Shown here: piece by piece, positions 1 through 10,796 of the stretch
How the letters are laid out: the number at the start of each line of letters is the position of its first letter
How positions within the stretch are numbered: position 1 is the first letter of the stretch
Assembly (NCBI RefSeq): GCF_003940805.1
Contig: NZ_CP034328.1
Location: 3,720,001-3,784,000 of the forward strand
Direction: 5' to 3'
From: Tabrizicola piscis
GTDB lineage: Bacteria > Pseudomonadota > Alphaproteobacteria > Rhodobacterales > Rhodobacteraceae
Length of the DNA: 64,000 nucleotides
Position numbers and translations under genes: made by a program
The notes under the pieces: model-generated
Told to the model about the DNA's origin: nothing
Seen by the model: only the letters and a program-made list of their open reading frames with translations
Databases searched by the model: none

Positions 1-690
1 TTCGTTGCCCAAGTGCGGATTTCCCCGCAGGACGGCCAGGAAGCGGTGACGCCAGAGACGATCCTTCTGGTGGAAGAGCAACTGCGCACCATCGCCCCGT
101 CGATCACCTTCCCGTCCGTTGAATCGGTCGGCCCCAAGGTGTCGGGCGAGTTGATCTGGAAGGCCATCGCCGCGATGGTGGCGGCCAGCTTGGGGATCAT
201 GGTCTATATCTGGCTGCGGTTCGAATGGCAGTACGCATTGGGCAGCGTCATCGCGCTGATCCATGACATCTTCATCACGATCGGGGTCTTCGCGATCTTC
301 CAGTTGAAGTTCGACCTGACCATCGTCGCGGCCTTGCTGACGATCCTAGGTTATTCGATCAACGACACCGTCGTCGTCTTTGACCGGCTGCGCGAGAACC
401 TGTTGAAATACAAGACCATGCCCTTGCGGGATGTGATGAACCTGTCGGTCAACGAAACCCTCAGCCGGACGCTGATGACCTCGGTCACGACGCTGGTAGC
501 CCTTGGCGCGATGCTGATCTACGGCGGCGACGTGATCCGGGGCTTTGCCTTTGCCATTTTCTTCGGCGTCGTCCTTGGGACCTATTCCTCGGTCTTCGTC
601 GCCAAGAACCTCGTGCTTTTCATCGGGCTTGACCGCGGTGACAAGCCGAAGGCGCCGGGCAAAAGCGAATTTTCCAACGTCGAAGCCTGA
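1..690 (+). CDS. secF: Protein translocase subunit SecF (5' end missing)
   Basis: This is an inner-membrane subunit of the SecDF complex, which uses proton motive force to help pull exported proteins out of the Sec channel. The frame is open from base 1, so the N-terminus, including the first membrane segment, lies outside the window. Visible parts are the end of the periplasmic domain and about five hydrophobic segments. The family signatures SVGPKVSGELIWK and LGYSINDTVVVFDRLREN are intact. The C-terminus is short and charged. secD is expected just upstream. The next gene starts 15 bases downstream on the same strand, so co-transcription is likely. Confidence 0.97.
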   Translation, partial: FVAQVRISPQDGQEAVTPETILLVEEQLRTIAPSITFPSVESVGPKVSGELIWKAIAAMVAASLGIMVYIWLRFEWQYALGSVIALIHDIFITIGVFAIFQLKFDLTIVAALLTILGYSINDTVVVFDRLRENLLKYKTMPLRDVMNLSVNETLSRTLMTSVTTLVALGAMLIYGGDVIRGFAFAIFFGVVLGTYSSVFVAKNLVLFIGLDRGDKPKAPGKSEFSNVEA

Positions 691-705
691 CCGGGCGGAC
701 TTGTC

Positions 706-1062
706 ATGCGGCTGACCGAAATCACCTATGGCACGGCAAAGGCGGTCGAGGGGTATGGCCCCGGCTTCTTCCGCGTTGCGGGCCATGTGCTGCGCGGGGC
801 CTGTCTGGTCACCCCATGGGACGCGGGTCCATGGGGTGGATACGATGACACCGACACCCCCCTAAGCCTTGAAGGCAAGATTGACGTCCTCTTCGTCGGC
901 ACGGGTGCATCGGTGGCCCATGTGCCGGCCAGCTTCCGCAGGACGCTGGAAGACAAGGGGATCGGGGTCGAGGCTATGGCCTCGCCCACCGCCTGCCGGA
1001 CCTACAACGTCCTTCTGGGCGAGGGGCGTCGGGTGGCCGTCGCCCTTCTGCCGGTAGAGTGA
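706..1062 (+). CDS. Mth938-like domain protein (DUF498 family)
   Basis: A 118-residue protein of the Mth938/NDUFAF3-like fold. The body matches the family pattern: an N-terminal strand pair, a central GKIDVLFVGTGA segment and a late ASPTACRTYNVLLGEGRRV stretch. Mitochondrial relatives take part in complex I assembly; the bacterial role is not established. It follows secF closely on the same strand, an arrangement I recall as common in Rhodobacterales. No signal peptide or membrane segment is seen, so it should be cytoplasmic. Two perfect palindromes that look like terminators begin right after the stop. Confidence 0.85.
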   Translation: MRLTEITYGTAKAVEGYGPGFFRVAGHVLRGACLVTPWDAGPWGGYDDTDTPLSLEGKIDVLFVGTGASVAHVPASFRRTLEDKGIGVEAMASPTACRTYNVLLGEGRRVAVALLPVE

Positions 1063-1065
1063 GGG

Positions 1066-1110
1066 GCAAAAGTTTTCGAAAACTTTTGCAAATTCCTTCG
1101 AAGGAATTTG
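1066..1110. terminator. Tandem perfect palindromes between convergent genes
   Basis: Two exact inverted repeats stand side by side. One is 24 bases (1066-1089, arm GCAAAAGTTTTC). The other is 22 bases (1089-1110, arm CAAATTCCTTC). They share base 1089. Both are symmetric, so each can form a stem with an AT-rich flank on either strand. They lie between the end of the Mth938-like gene and the end of the aldo/keto reductase gene. They are best read as bidirectional terminators. Confidence 0.75.
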
Positions 1111-1117
1111 TCCCGCG

Positions 1118-2104
1118 TCACCACAGATGATGCACATGCGGGGCCACAAGCCGGGTATAGACCTCACGCGCGGCCTGCATCACGTCATCTGCCAGCGGTG
1201 CCATGTCGGCTGCCACCGCGTTCGCCCGCGCCTGCGCCGGGGATTTCGCGCCCGGAATGACCACGGTCACAGCAGCTTCCATCAAGATCCAGCGCAGCGC
1301 GAAAGCCGCCATCGTCGCCCCGGTCGGCACCAGCGCGCGCAACTCCTCCACCGCCTCCAGCGCCACGTCATAGGGCACGCCCGAGAAGGTCTCGCCCTTG
1401 TCGAACGCCTCGCCGTTGCGGTTGAAGCTGCGGTGGTCATCCGCCGCGAACTGGCTGTCCTTGGTCATCTTCCCGGTCAACAGGCCCGAGGCGAGCGGGA
1501 CCCGCGCGATCACCGCGACATTGTTTTGCCGCGCTTCGGGAAAGAACACCTCGGCTGGTTTCATCCGGAGCAGGTTGTAGATGATCTGCACCGACACCAC
1601 GCCCGGCTGCCGGATCGCGGCCCGCGCCTCTTCCACCGTTTCGACCGACACGCCGTAATCGGCGATCTTGCCCTTGGCCTTGATCGCCTCAAGTGCGGCA
1701 AAGACCGCAGGGTTGGAAAACACCGGCGTCGGCGGGCAGTGGAGTTGCACCAGATCCAGACGCTCCACCCCAAGGTTGGTCAGGGACCGGTCAATGAAGC
1801 CTTCAAGTGCTGCGCCGGTATAGGCTTCGGCCACATGCGGGTTCAGCCGTCGTCCGGCCTTGGTCGCGACAAAGGGCCGCTCGCCGCCACGCTCGGCCAA
1901 CACCTCGCTGATGATCCGCTCAGACCGGCCGTCGCCGTAGACATCCGCCGTGTCGATGAAGGTCATGCCAGCATCCAGCGCGGCATGCAGGGCCGCCTTT
2001 GCGTCATCCAGGCTGACCTCACCCCAAGTGCCGCCGATGGCCCAGGCGCCAAAGCCAAGCCGAGTGGTTGTGCGGCCGGTGCGGCCGAAGGGAACGCTGT
2101 CCAT
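1118..2104 (-). CDS. Aldo/keto reductase
   Basis: A 328-residue NAD(P)H-dependent oxidoreductase with the TIM-barrel aldo/keto reductase fold. Visible signatures are FIDTADVYGDGRSE (catalytic Asp and Tyr), VATKAG (Lys) and LDLVQLHCP (His), then the C-terminal cofactor segment TVVIPGAKSPAQARAN. The substrate cannot be told from sequence. The frame is open for 90 more codons upstream, but the start at 2104 has a GGAGG box at good spacing and gives the usual family length. The gene is divergent from ccmA, with 94 bases between the starts. It does not appear to belong to the cytochrome pathway. Confidence 0.92.
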   Translation of the reverse strand: MDSVPFGRTGRTTTRLGFGAWAIGGTWGEVSLDDAKAALHAALDAGMTFIDTADVYGDGRSERIISEVLAERGGERPFVATKAGRRLNPHVAEAYTGAALEGFIDRSLTNLGVERLDLVQLHCPPTPVFSNPAVFAALEAIKAKGKIADYGVSVETVEEARAAIRQPGVVSVQIIYNLLRMKPAEVFFPEARQNNVAVIARVPLASGLLTGKMTKDSQFAADDHRSFNRNGEAFDKGETFSGVPYDVALEAVEELRALVPTGATMAAFALRWILMEAAVTVVIPGAKSPAQARANAVAADMAPLADDVMQAAREVYTRLVAPHVHHLW

Positions 2105-2198
2105 GGGAACCTCCATTGTCTGGGGCAAGACATAAGGTTGCAAAGTGGTGAAGGCCATGGCCCTTTTCGCGGCTGTCCGCATCGGATAGGGCTTTGCC

Positions 2199-2816
2199 AT
2201 GGACATGCGGGTGTCAGATCTGGCCGTGGCGCGGGGCGGGGTGACCGTCCTGCAAGGCGTGTCATTTGACCTGCGCGCCGGACAGGCGGTGATCCTGCGC
2301 GGGCCGAACGGGTCTGGCAAGACCACCCTCTTGCGCACCTTGGCCGGTTTGCAACCACCTGTCGCCGGGACCATCGACCTGCCGCCCGAGGCTGCGGCTT
2401 ACGGGGCCCATGCCGATGGTCTGAAATCCACCCTGACCGTGCGCGAGAACCTGACCTTCTGGGCCGCGATCCACGGCTCGGACGCTGTGGACGCCGCACT
2501 GACCGGGATGGATGTGGCCAGCCTTGCCCATCGCCGCGCCTCCGACCTGTCGGCCGGCCAGAAACGCCGCCTTGGCCTTGCCCGGTTGCTGGTGTCGGGT
2601 CGTCCGGTCTGGCTGCTGGATGAACCGACGGTCAGTCTTGATGTGGCCTCGGTCGCCCTCTTTGCCGGGGTTGTGCGTCGGCACCTTGGTGGGGGCGGGC
2701 TGGCGGTCATCGCCACCCATGTTGATCTTGGCCTGCCCGAGGCGGCGGTTCTGGACCTGTCCCCGTACCGGACCCGCATCATGGCGCGCGACGGGTTTGA
2801 CGAGGCCTTTGCATGA
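2199..2816 (+). CDS. ccmA: Heme exporter ATP-binding protein CcmA
   Basis: The ATPase of the CcmABCD complex, which releases heme-loaded CcmE for cytochrome c maturation in the periplasm. The 205 residues are a single ABC domain: Walker [10 protein letters not shown] near residue 36, signature DLSAGQKRR near residue 120 and Walker B VWLLDEP near residue 140, followed by the switch His in IATHVD. The start at 2199 has only a weak AGGG upstream, and a second ATG at 2205 is possible. It is the first gene of the ccmABCD-ccmG run. Confidence 0.97.
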   Translation: MDMRVSDLAVARGGVTVLQGVSFDLRAGQAVILRGPNGSGKTTLLRTLAGLQPPVAGTIDLPPEAAAYGAHADGLKSTLTVRENLTFWAAIHGSDAVDAALTGMDVASLAHRRASDLSAGQKRRLGLARLLVSGRPVWLLDEPTVSLDVASVALFAGVVRRHLGGGGLAVIATHVDLGLPEAAVLDLSPYRTRIMARDGFDEAFA

Positions 2817-2844
2817 CCCCGCGCGCGCCTGACCGCTGTTGCAG

Positions 2845-2873
2845 CCTCCGGCGGGAGTATTTTGGCAAAGAGC
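2845..2873 (+). repeat. Dispersed CCTCCGGCGGG...TATTTT element upstream of ccmB
   Basis: The sequence between ccmA and ccmB starts with CCTCCGGCGGGAGTATTTT and continues into an AAAG-containing tract. Related copies lie in the leader regions of pepP (about 39883-39914, minus strand) and the hisC-like gene (about 60509-60539, minus strand), in the same orientation relative to the downstream gene. The GC-rich part can form a small CCTCCGGCGGG stem and the ATATTT tract would be single-stranded. The function is unknown. Confidence 0.6.
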
Positions 2874-2907
2874 AAATGCAAGTGGGCCCAAGTGCCGGGT
2901 GGTCAGC

Positions 2908-3564
2908 ATGAAGGCGCTCCTCCTGCGTGACCTTCGGCTGGCCATGCGGTCGGGAGGGGGGTTCGGCCTTGGCCTTGCCTTCTTCTTTCTGCTGTCGGTG
3001 CTTGTGCCGCTGGGCGTCGGGCCCGAAGGCGGAACGCTGGGCCGCATCGCCCCGGGCATCCTTTGGGTCGGCGCGCTTCTGGCCTGCCTTCTGTCACTGG
3101 ACCGGATCTTCGCCCTGGATTTTGAGGACGGCTCGCTTGACCTGCTGGCGACCGCGCCAATCCCGCTTGAGGCGGTTGTGGCCCTGAAGGCGCTGGCGCA
3201 TTGGCTGGTGACGGGCCTGCCCCTGACCGTGCTGGCACCCGGGCTGGGGGTGTTGTTGAACCTGCCGCCGACCGGCTATGGCTGGCTGGTGCTCAGCCTC
3301 TTGCTTGGCACCCCGGCGCTGTCGGTGATCGGGGCCTTCGGGGCGGCGCTGGTGGTCGGGCTTCGGCGTGGGGGGCTGCTTCTCAGCCTGCTGGTCCTGC
3401 CGCTTTATGTGCCCACGCTGATCTTCGGGGCCGAAGTGGTGCGACGCGGGGCCGAGGGCATGGATCTCGCCACCCCGCTTGCGCTCTTGGCGGGGATCAG
3501 CCTTGGCGCGTCGGCCCTCTTGCCCTTTGCGGCGGCGGCGGCGCTCCGCGTCAATTTGCGCTAG
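2908..3564 (+). CDS. ccmB: Heme exporter membrane protein CcmB
   Basis: A 218-residue inner-membrane subunit of the CcmABCD complex that pairs with CcmA. Six hydrophobic segments can be read, the first at about residues 20-40 and the last near the C-terminus. The N-terminus MKALLLRDLRLAMRSGGG is typical of the family. The frame extends 23 codons upstream, but the start at 2908 fits the family length. The spacer from ccmA is 91 bases and contains the dispersed repeat described separately, which is unusual inside a ccm operon. Confidence 0.96.
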   Translation: MKALLLRDLRLAMRSGGGFGLGLAFFFLLSVLVPLGVGPEGGTLGRIAPGILWVGALLACLLSLDRIFALDFEDGSLDLLATAPIPLEAVVALKALAHWLVTGLPLTVLAPGLGVLLNLPPTGYGWLVLSLLLGTPALSVIGAFGAALVVGLRRGGLLLSLLVLPLYVPTLIFGAEVVRRGAEGMDLATPLALLAGISLGASALLPFAAAAALRVNLR

Positions 3565-3619
3565 ACTGTCGCGCGATGGTGAGTTGAGCCTTCGCGCAGA
3601 AAAAGGTAGGCGGGCAGCT

Positions 3620-4348
3620 ATGTCGATCTGGGAATATGCCAACCCGAAACGGTTCATGCAGACCTCGGCCTGGGCCTTGCCCTGGGCGATCGGGCTGACT
3701 GTCCTGTGTCTGGTGGTGGGCCTTGTGTGGGGGTTCTTCTTCACGCCGGATGATTACAAGCAAGGCTCGACCGTCAAGATCATCTACCTGCATGTGCCCG
3801 CCGCGATGATGGCGATCAATGCCTGGGTGATGATGCTGGTGACCAGCCTGATCTGGATCGTGCGGCGGCACCATGTGTCCGCCCTCGCCGCCAAGGCCGC
3901 CGCCCCGGTTGGGCTGACCTTCACCCTGATCGCGCTGGCGACCGGGGCGCTGTGGGGCCAGCCGATGTGGGGCACTTGGTGGGCCTGGGACCCACGGCTG
4001 ACCGCTTTCCTGATCCTGACGCTGTTCTACTTCGGCTACATCGCGCTCTGGGCCGCCGTCGACAACCCGGACACCGCCGCCGATCTGACGGCAATCCTGT
4101 GCCTTGTGGGGTCGGTCTTTGCGCTTCTGTCGCGTTACGCAGTGAACTTCTGGAACCAGGGGTTGCACCAGGGCGCGACGCTGAGCCTCGACAAGGAGGA
4201 GAACATCTCGGACGTGTTCTGGCTGCCGCTTCTGGTCTGCATCGTCGGGTTCATCCTGCTGTTTGTGACGCTGGTCCTGATGCGCACCCGGACCGAGATC
4301 CGCGCCCGGCGGCTGCAGGCGCTCTTGTCGCGCGAACGGGTGGCATGA
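3620..4348 (+). CDS. ccmC: Heme exporter / heme-handling protein CcmC
   Basis: A 242-residue, six-helix membrane protein that delivers heme to the chaperone CcmE. The tryptophan-rich heme-handling motif WGTWWAWDPR is present near residue 120, with conserved His residues in the flanking periplasmic loops (for example IYLHVPAA). The start at 3620 gives MSIWEYANPKRFM, matching the family. The open frame extends 47 codons upstream into the end of ccmB. The stop overlaps the ccmD start (ATGATG/TGA), so the two are probably translationally coupled. Confidence 0.97.
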   Translation: MSIWEYANPKRFMQTSAWALPWAIGLTVLCLVVGLVWGFFFTPDDYKQGSTVKIIYLHVPAAMMAINAWVMMLVTSLIWIVRRHHVSALAAKAAAPVGLTFTLIALATGALWGQPMWGTWWAWDPRLTAFLILTLFYFGYIALWAAVDNPDTAADLTAILCLVGSVFALLSRYAVNFWNQGLHQGATLSLDKEENISDVFWLPLLVCIVGFILLFVTLVLMRTRTEIRARRLQALLSRERVA

Positions 4349-4509
4349 TGATCCCCGATCTGGGCAAATACAGCTTCGCGGTGCTGGGGTCCTATGCGGC
4401 CTCGGCGGTGCTGATCGTTGGTCTGGTGGTGCTGTCCTTCTGGCAGCGGGCGCGGGTCAAGCGGGCTTTGGCCGAGGTTGAGGCGCGGCAGGAGAAACTG
4501 GATGGCTAG
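4345..4509 (+). CDS. ccmD: Heme exporter small subunit CcmD
   Basis: A 54-residue protein with one membrane helix (about residues 12-34) followed by a basic, then charged C-terminal tail RARVKRALAEVEARQEKL, the typical CcmD layout. It helps release holo-CcmE from the CcmABC complex. The two adjacent ATGs at 4345 and 4348 are both possible starts. It overlaps ccmC by 4 bases upstream and ccmG by 8 bases downstream. Confidence 0.92.
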   Translation: MMIPDLGKYSFAVLGSYAASAVLIVGLVVLSFWQRARVKRALAEVEARQEKLDG

Positions 4510-5038
4510 GTGGTTGATGATCCTGCCCCCGGTCCTGTTTGCCGGGCTGGCCGGGACGCTGTACCTCGGGCTTTATCGCGACAACCCCGGCGAGTTGCAG
4601 TCCGTGTTTGTCGGACGCTCTGCGCCCGTCCTGCCAGTCACCGGCCTGCCGGGCATTCCCGTCCTGACCGATGCCGACCTGCGCAGCGGCGAGGTGACGG
4701 TGTTGAACTTCTGGGCCAGCTGGTGCCCGCCCTGCCGGGCCGAACATCCGGTTCTTCTGGACATGGCCGAAGACGGCATCCGCGTTGCGGGCGTCAACAT
4801 GATGGATGATGACGCCAAGGCGGTCACTTACCTGGCCGAGGATGGCAATCCCTTCATCGGCGTCGCGACCGATCCCAACGGCCGCAACCGGGTGGAGTGG
4901 GGCGTGACCGCCCCGCCAGAAACCTTCATCATCGCGGGCGACGGGACGGTGCTGTTCCGCTTTGTCGGCCCCTTGGTCGGGACCGATTACGAGGCGCGTT
5001 TCGTGCCGGAACTGGAAAAGGCGCTGGCCGGGCAGTAG
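4502..5038 (+). CDS. ccmG: Thiol:disulfide interchange protein CcmG/DsbE
   Basis: A 178-residue, membrane-anchored periplasmic thioredoxin that keeps the apocytochrome c CXXCH cysteines reduced for heme attachment. The N-terminal anchor is at about residues 4-22. The thioredoxin domain has the active site WASWCPPC and the family's EWGVTAPPETFII loop containing the cis-Pro. The start at 4502 lies inside the end of ccmD, which is the normal overlap for this cluster. A short GGCC...GGCC hairpin follows the stop. Confidence 0.96.
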   Translation: MARWLMILPPVLFAGLAGTLYLGLYRDNPGELQSVFVGRSAPVLPVTGLPGIPVLTDADLRSGEVTVLNFWASWCPPCRAEHPVLLDMAEDGIRVAGVNMMDDDAKAVTYLAEDGNPFIGVATDPNGRNRVEWGVTAPPETFIIAGDGTVLFRFVGPLVGTDYEARFVPELEKALAGQ

Positions 5039-5089
5039 GGCCTGCTTCGGGCCGACTGCCAGTTCCGCTGGGACGCCAGCCACCCCCAG

Positions 5090-5245
5090 TCACGCAAGAA
5101 CCAGCACCAGCCCGAAGGCCGCCATCACCAGAAGCTCGCCAATTGGCAAGCAGCCTGCCCAAGGGATGCGGCTGGGGCGGGCGGGGTGCACCAGCCGGAG
5201 CGGCGCGTAAGCGGGTGGGCTAAGGTTCGGAAAGCGGGTCGACAT
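5090..5245 (-). CDS. Possible small membrane protein, 51 aa
   Basis: A short frame between the end of ccmG and the end of acnA reads MSTRFPNLSPPAYAPLRL, then a basic-proline middle and a hydrophobic C-terminus ELLVMAAFGLVLVLA. The amphipathic start and terminal hydrophobic run look protein-like, and there is an AGAAGG about 11 bases before the ATG. I do not recognise a family. It may be a chance frame. Its start lies 66 bases beyond the acnA terminator on the same strand. Confidence 0.3.
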   Translation of the reverse strand: MSTRFPNLSPPAYAPLRLVHPARPSRIPWAGCLPIGELLVMAAFGLVLVLA

Positions 5246-5310
5246 GGGGCAGGGCACCTTCTGTGCGATGATTTGCCCAGACCCTGCCAGCAAAATCCCA
5301 ACAAATGCTG

Positions 5311-5335
5311 AAGGCCCGGGGGGTGCCCGGGCCTT
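5311..5335 (-). terminator. Terminator of acnA
   Basis: A perfect 10-bp stem (AAGGCCCGGG / CCCGGGCCTT) with a 5-base loop lies 27 bases beyond the acnA stop. On the minus strand it is followed by a T-containing stretch. It fits an intrinsic terminator for aconitase transcription. Confidence 0.75.
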
Positions 5336-5361
5336 CGCCAACCAGACAATCGTGACCGCAC

Positions 5362-8046
<2,685 letters not shown>

Positions 8047-8079
8047 CTTCTGGCTCCTGAAAGAAGGCGGCTGAGGGGC

Positions 8080-8099
8080 ATTGTATGCAATTGTATGCC
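8080..8099 (-). promoter_or_regulatory. Tandem ATTGTATGC repeat in the acnA leader
   Basis: Two adjacent 10-base copies (ATTGTATGCA, ATTGTATGCC on the plus strand) lie 34 bases upstream of the acnA start. Each contains a TTGTATGCAA-like core similar to GntR-type half-sites. Placement suggests an operator or promoter part for acnA. The regulator is not identifiable from the sequence. Confidence 0.35.
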
Positions 8100-8225
8100 G
8101 AAAATCCAGCCCCCGAACGCGGGTTTCTTGACGATGTGTCAGGTCTCTCGCAAAACCTTGATTGGCTCGTGTGGATGCCCGTACCTATAACGGCACGTGG
8201 GGATATTGGGATCAGGAAACGCGCC

Positions 8226-8921
8226 ATGCGACATCTCGTCAGCGCCGCTTGCGGCATTTGGATGGCTTGCACCGCGCCGGTCACGGCCGAGCCTGTCGTG
8301 GTGGTCGAACTTTACACGTCGCAAGGCTGTTCCTCCTGTCCGCCGGCAGACGAATTCGTGGCGATGCTGGCAAGCGATCCGCGAATCCTGCCCTTGGCGC
8401 TGCATGTCGATTATTGGGACTATATCGGCTGGGCCGACAAGTTCGCACAAGCAAAGTTCACCGACCGTCAGCGCGCCTATGCCAAGGCCATTGGCAGCCG
8501 CACGATCTATACGCCGCAACTGATCATCGGCGGCCAGCACCGGATTGAAGGGTTCTCGCCCCAGGAAACCGCCGCCCGCCTGCGCGAACATCTGGCGGCC
8601 GGCAGCACCGTGACCCTGACCGTGACCCGCAAGGGCGACCGTCTGGTCATCCGCGCCGAGGCCGACCCGCCGCTGGACGAAACCCTCCGCATCCAGCTGG
8701 TGCGCTACAAGCCCGAAGAAACCGTGACCATCGAACGCGGCGAAAACGCAGGCAAGACGATCAGCTACCACAACATCGTGACCTCCTGGGAAGGTCTCGG
8801 CGAGTGGGAGGCGACGGAGCCGCTGGAAATGACGGCCCCGTTCGGCGGGTCCGAACCCGGCGCCGTCATCCTGCAAACCGCGGGACCGTCCGCAATCCTT
8901 GCCGCCGCGCGGGTCGACTGA
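8226..8921 (+). CDS. DUF1223 domain protein, exported thioredoxin-like
   Basis: A 231-residue protein with an N-terminal signal peptide (about 20 residues, ending near VTAEP). The DUF1223 body opens with VVVELYTSQGCSSCPPAD, whose CSSC resembles a thioredoxin active site, followed by ALHVDYWDYIGWAD. Members are predicted to be secreted, redox-type proteins of unknown role. The start at 8226 has an AGGAAA box. The upstream 47 codons of open frame look non-coding. It converges on the lipid A acyltransferase gene, with a hairpin in the 22-base gap. Confidence 0.88.
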   Translation: MRHLVSAACGIWMACTAPVTAEPVVVVELYTSQGCSSCPPADEFVAMLASDPRILPLALHVDYWDYIGWADKFAQAKFTDRQRAYAKAIGSRTIYTPQLIIGGQHRIEGFSPQETAARLREHLAAGSTVTLTVTRKGDRLVIRAEADPPLDETLRIQLVRYKPEETVTIERGENAGKTISYHNIVTSWEGLGEWEATEPLEMTAPFGGSEPGAVILQTAGPSAILAAARVD

Positions 8922-8938
8922 CGCCTGACCGGCAGGCG
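8922..8938. terminator. Hairpin between convergent genes
   Basis: CGCCTG and CAGGCG form a 6-bp stem with a 5-base loop. It fills the short gap between the DUF1223 stop and the acyltransferase stop. It has no clear T-run, so it is a weak terminator candidate. Confidence 0.4.
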
Positions 8939-8943
8939 AAGGC

Positions 8944-9834
8944 CTAGCGCCGGGGACGCCCCTTTTCCTTCCAGCGGCGGTGGATCCAGAACCACTGATC
9001 CAGATGCTGGCGCACCAGCGTCTCCAGACTGTCGTTCAGCGCCTGCGTCATCGCTTCGGGCGTGCCGGCCGGAATCGGCGGCTCAACGATGATGTCAAAA
9101 GACAGCCCATCCGCCTTGCGCACGGCATAGGTGGGCACCAAAAGCGCGTCATACTTCAACGCGAGTTCAGCGGCTGACAGCGCGGTCAGCGCCTGACGGC
9201 CGAAAAACGTCAGCTCCTCGCCGTGGCGCATGTGCTGGTCGACCAGCATCCCCAGCATCCCGCCAGAGCGCAGATGCCGCACCATCGCCGCCAGCCCGGC
9301 CCGGCCCCGCGGGAACAGGGGCGACCCGATCCCCGAAATCGCCTTTACATAGTGTTCGTTGAAATACCGGTTCGCCATTGGCATGTACAAGGCGCCAACC
9401 CGATACCCCCGCGCGATCAGGGCGGCGCGGCTGGCGTCGTAATTGCCGAAATGCCCGGTCACCAGAATGACCGGCCGCCCGCTGCGATGCGCCTCTTCCA
9501 ACGCGGCCACGCCGCCGCCGGTCAGGGGGTTCTGCACCGCCCGCGCCACGAACTCGGCACCCGAATAGATCTCGATCACCGTGCGGCCGACATTGTCAGG
9601 CACTGCCCGCAGGATGCGCGCCACATCGGCTTCGGGCAAGTCGGGCAGGACCAGCGCCAGGTTGTCACGGATCCTGCGGCGATAGCCGGCCAGAGGGGCA
9701 ATGATCCGCGACAGCACCCAGCCGCACAGCGGCACGCGCCAGGCATAGGGCAGGCGCAACAGCAGCCAGATCAAGGCCCGCAATCCGCGGTCCTGCAGCC
9801 AGTGTCGAAGGTTGAAAGCGGGATTTTCGGCCAT
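8944..9834 (-). CDS. Lipid A biosynthesis lauroyl acyltransferase (LpxL/HtrB family)
   Basis: A 296-residue inner-membrane acyltransferase of the LpxL/LpxM family, which adds a secondary acyl chain to lipid A. The HX4D/E catalytic motif is visible as HFGNYD near residue 128, and the later segments GSPLFPRGRAGL and MLVDQHMRHGEE match the family. One hydrophobic segment (about residues 18-38) anchors the N-terminus. The start at 9834 lies 2 bases past the transporter's stop (TGAGCTCATG), suggesting coupling. A start at 9879 would add 15 residues and has a G-rich leader. Confidence 0.9.
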   Translation of the reverse strand: MAENPAFNLRHWLQDRGLRALIWLLLRLPYAWRVPLCGWVLSRIIAPLAGYRRRIRDNLALVLPDLPEADVARILRAVPDNVGRTVIEIYSGAEFVARAVQNPLTGGGVAALEEAHRSGRPVILVTGHFGNYDASRAALIARGYRVGALYMPMANRYFNEHYVKAISGIGSPLFPRGRAGLAAMVRHLRSGGMLGMLVDQHMRHGEELTFFGRQALTALSAAELALKYDALLVPTYAVRKADGLSFDIIVEPPIPAGTPEAMTQALNDSLETLVRQHLDQWFWIHRRWKEKGRPRR

Positions 9835-9838
9835 GAGC

Positions 9839-10729
9839 TCAGGCGTTGCGGGCAGCTTGGGTTTCGCGGTGCCAGACATAAAGCCCCGCCCCCACGATCA
9901 CAAGCGCACCGATCACGGTCCACATATCCGGCCACTGGTCATACAGAACCGCGCCCCAGAAGGTGGCGAAGATGATCCCCAGATAGGCAAAGGGCGCGAC
10001 AACCGCCGCTTCGGTCATGGAAAAGCTGCGGATGATGCACAGCTGCGCCCCGGTGCCAAGAAAGCCCACAAGGATGAACAGCAGCAGGTCCGCCCCGGCA
10101 ACCGGCACCCAGACGAACGGCAGCGCCAGCGCCGATACGACGGTGCCGAAGATCGAGGCATGCAGCAGCGAAGTCCACACCGGCTCACGCGGGCCAAGGT
10201 GGCGGGTCAAGAGCGCGTTGCCGGTATAGCAGACCGCCGCCCCCAGCGGCAAAAGCGCCCAAGGGCTGAACACCCCAAGCCCGGGCCGCAGGATGATCAG
10301 CGCGCCGATCAACGCTACCAGCACCCCGGCAATGCGGCGCGGACCCAGCCGTTCGCCCAGAAACAGCGCCGCCCCAAGGGTGATCAGGACAGGGTTGATG
10401 TCGGTCAGTGCCGTCGCCTCGGCAAGGCCGACATGCGGAAGGGACAGGAAAAATAGCCCAGTCGCCCCCAGCTGGAACGCGGACCGGGCCAGATGCAGCC
10501 ACGGATGCTGCGTGCGCATCAATCGGGGCGCGTGCCGGTTCAAGAGCACCAGCACGATCAACAGTTGCCCGGCAAAGCGCGACCACACAACCTGCGGCGC
10601 GGGATAGCGTTCGATCAGCCCCTTGGCCGTCGCATCCATGGCGGTAAACAGAAGAATCGCTAGGATCATCAACAGCACGCCACGCGTGACGGTCGAGGCG
10701 GGGGCAGGGGCCAGATGAATGCGGGACAT
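9839..10729 (-). CDS. DMT (EamA) family membrane transporter
   Basis: A 296-residue protein with about ten hydrophobic helices arranged as two EamA repeats. The first runs at about residues 15-140 with FTAMDATAKGLIERYP, and the second from about residue 155 to the end with GVVYT-like PLGAAVCYTGNALLTRH. The substrate is unknown; the family exports amino acids, metabolites or drugs. The start at 10729 was chosen because the first helix follows directly; the 41 upstream codons are arginine-rich and look non-coding. It is probably co-transcribed with the acyltransferase downstream. Confidence 0.88.
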   Translation of the reverse strand: MSRIHLAPAPASTVTRGVLLMILAILLFTAMDATAKGLIERYPAPQVVWSRFAGQLLIVLVLLNRHAPRLMRTQHPWLHLARSAFQLGATGLFFLSLPHVGLAEATALTDINPVLITLGAALFLGERLGPRRIAGVLVALIGALIILRPGLGVFSPWALLPLGAAVCYTGNALLTRHLGPREPVWTSLLHASIFGTVVSALALPFVWVPVAGADLLLFILVGFLGTGAQLCIIRSFSMTEAAVVAPFAYLGIIFATFWGAVLYDQWPDMWTVIGALVIVGAGLYVWHRETQAARNA

Positions 10730-10796
10730 CGGCCAGAGGCTAGGCCGCGCCTTCTGCCGCCGCAAGGGGGGCCGACCCGACCAGCGCAGATCAGGG

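Noticed and set aside
2105..2374. N-terminal extension of the aldo/keto reductase
   Set aside because: The extra 90 codons overlap the divergent ccmA gene and resemble its mirror. The GGAGG-preceded ATG at 2104 fits the family start.
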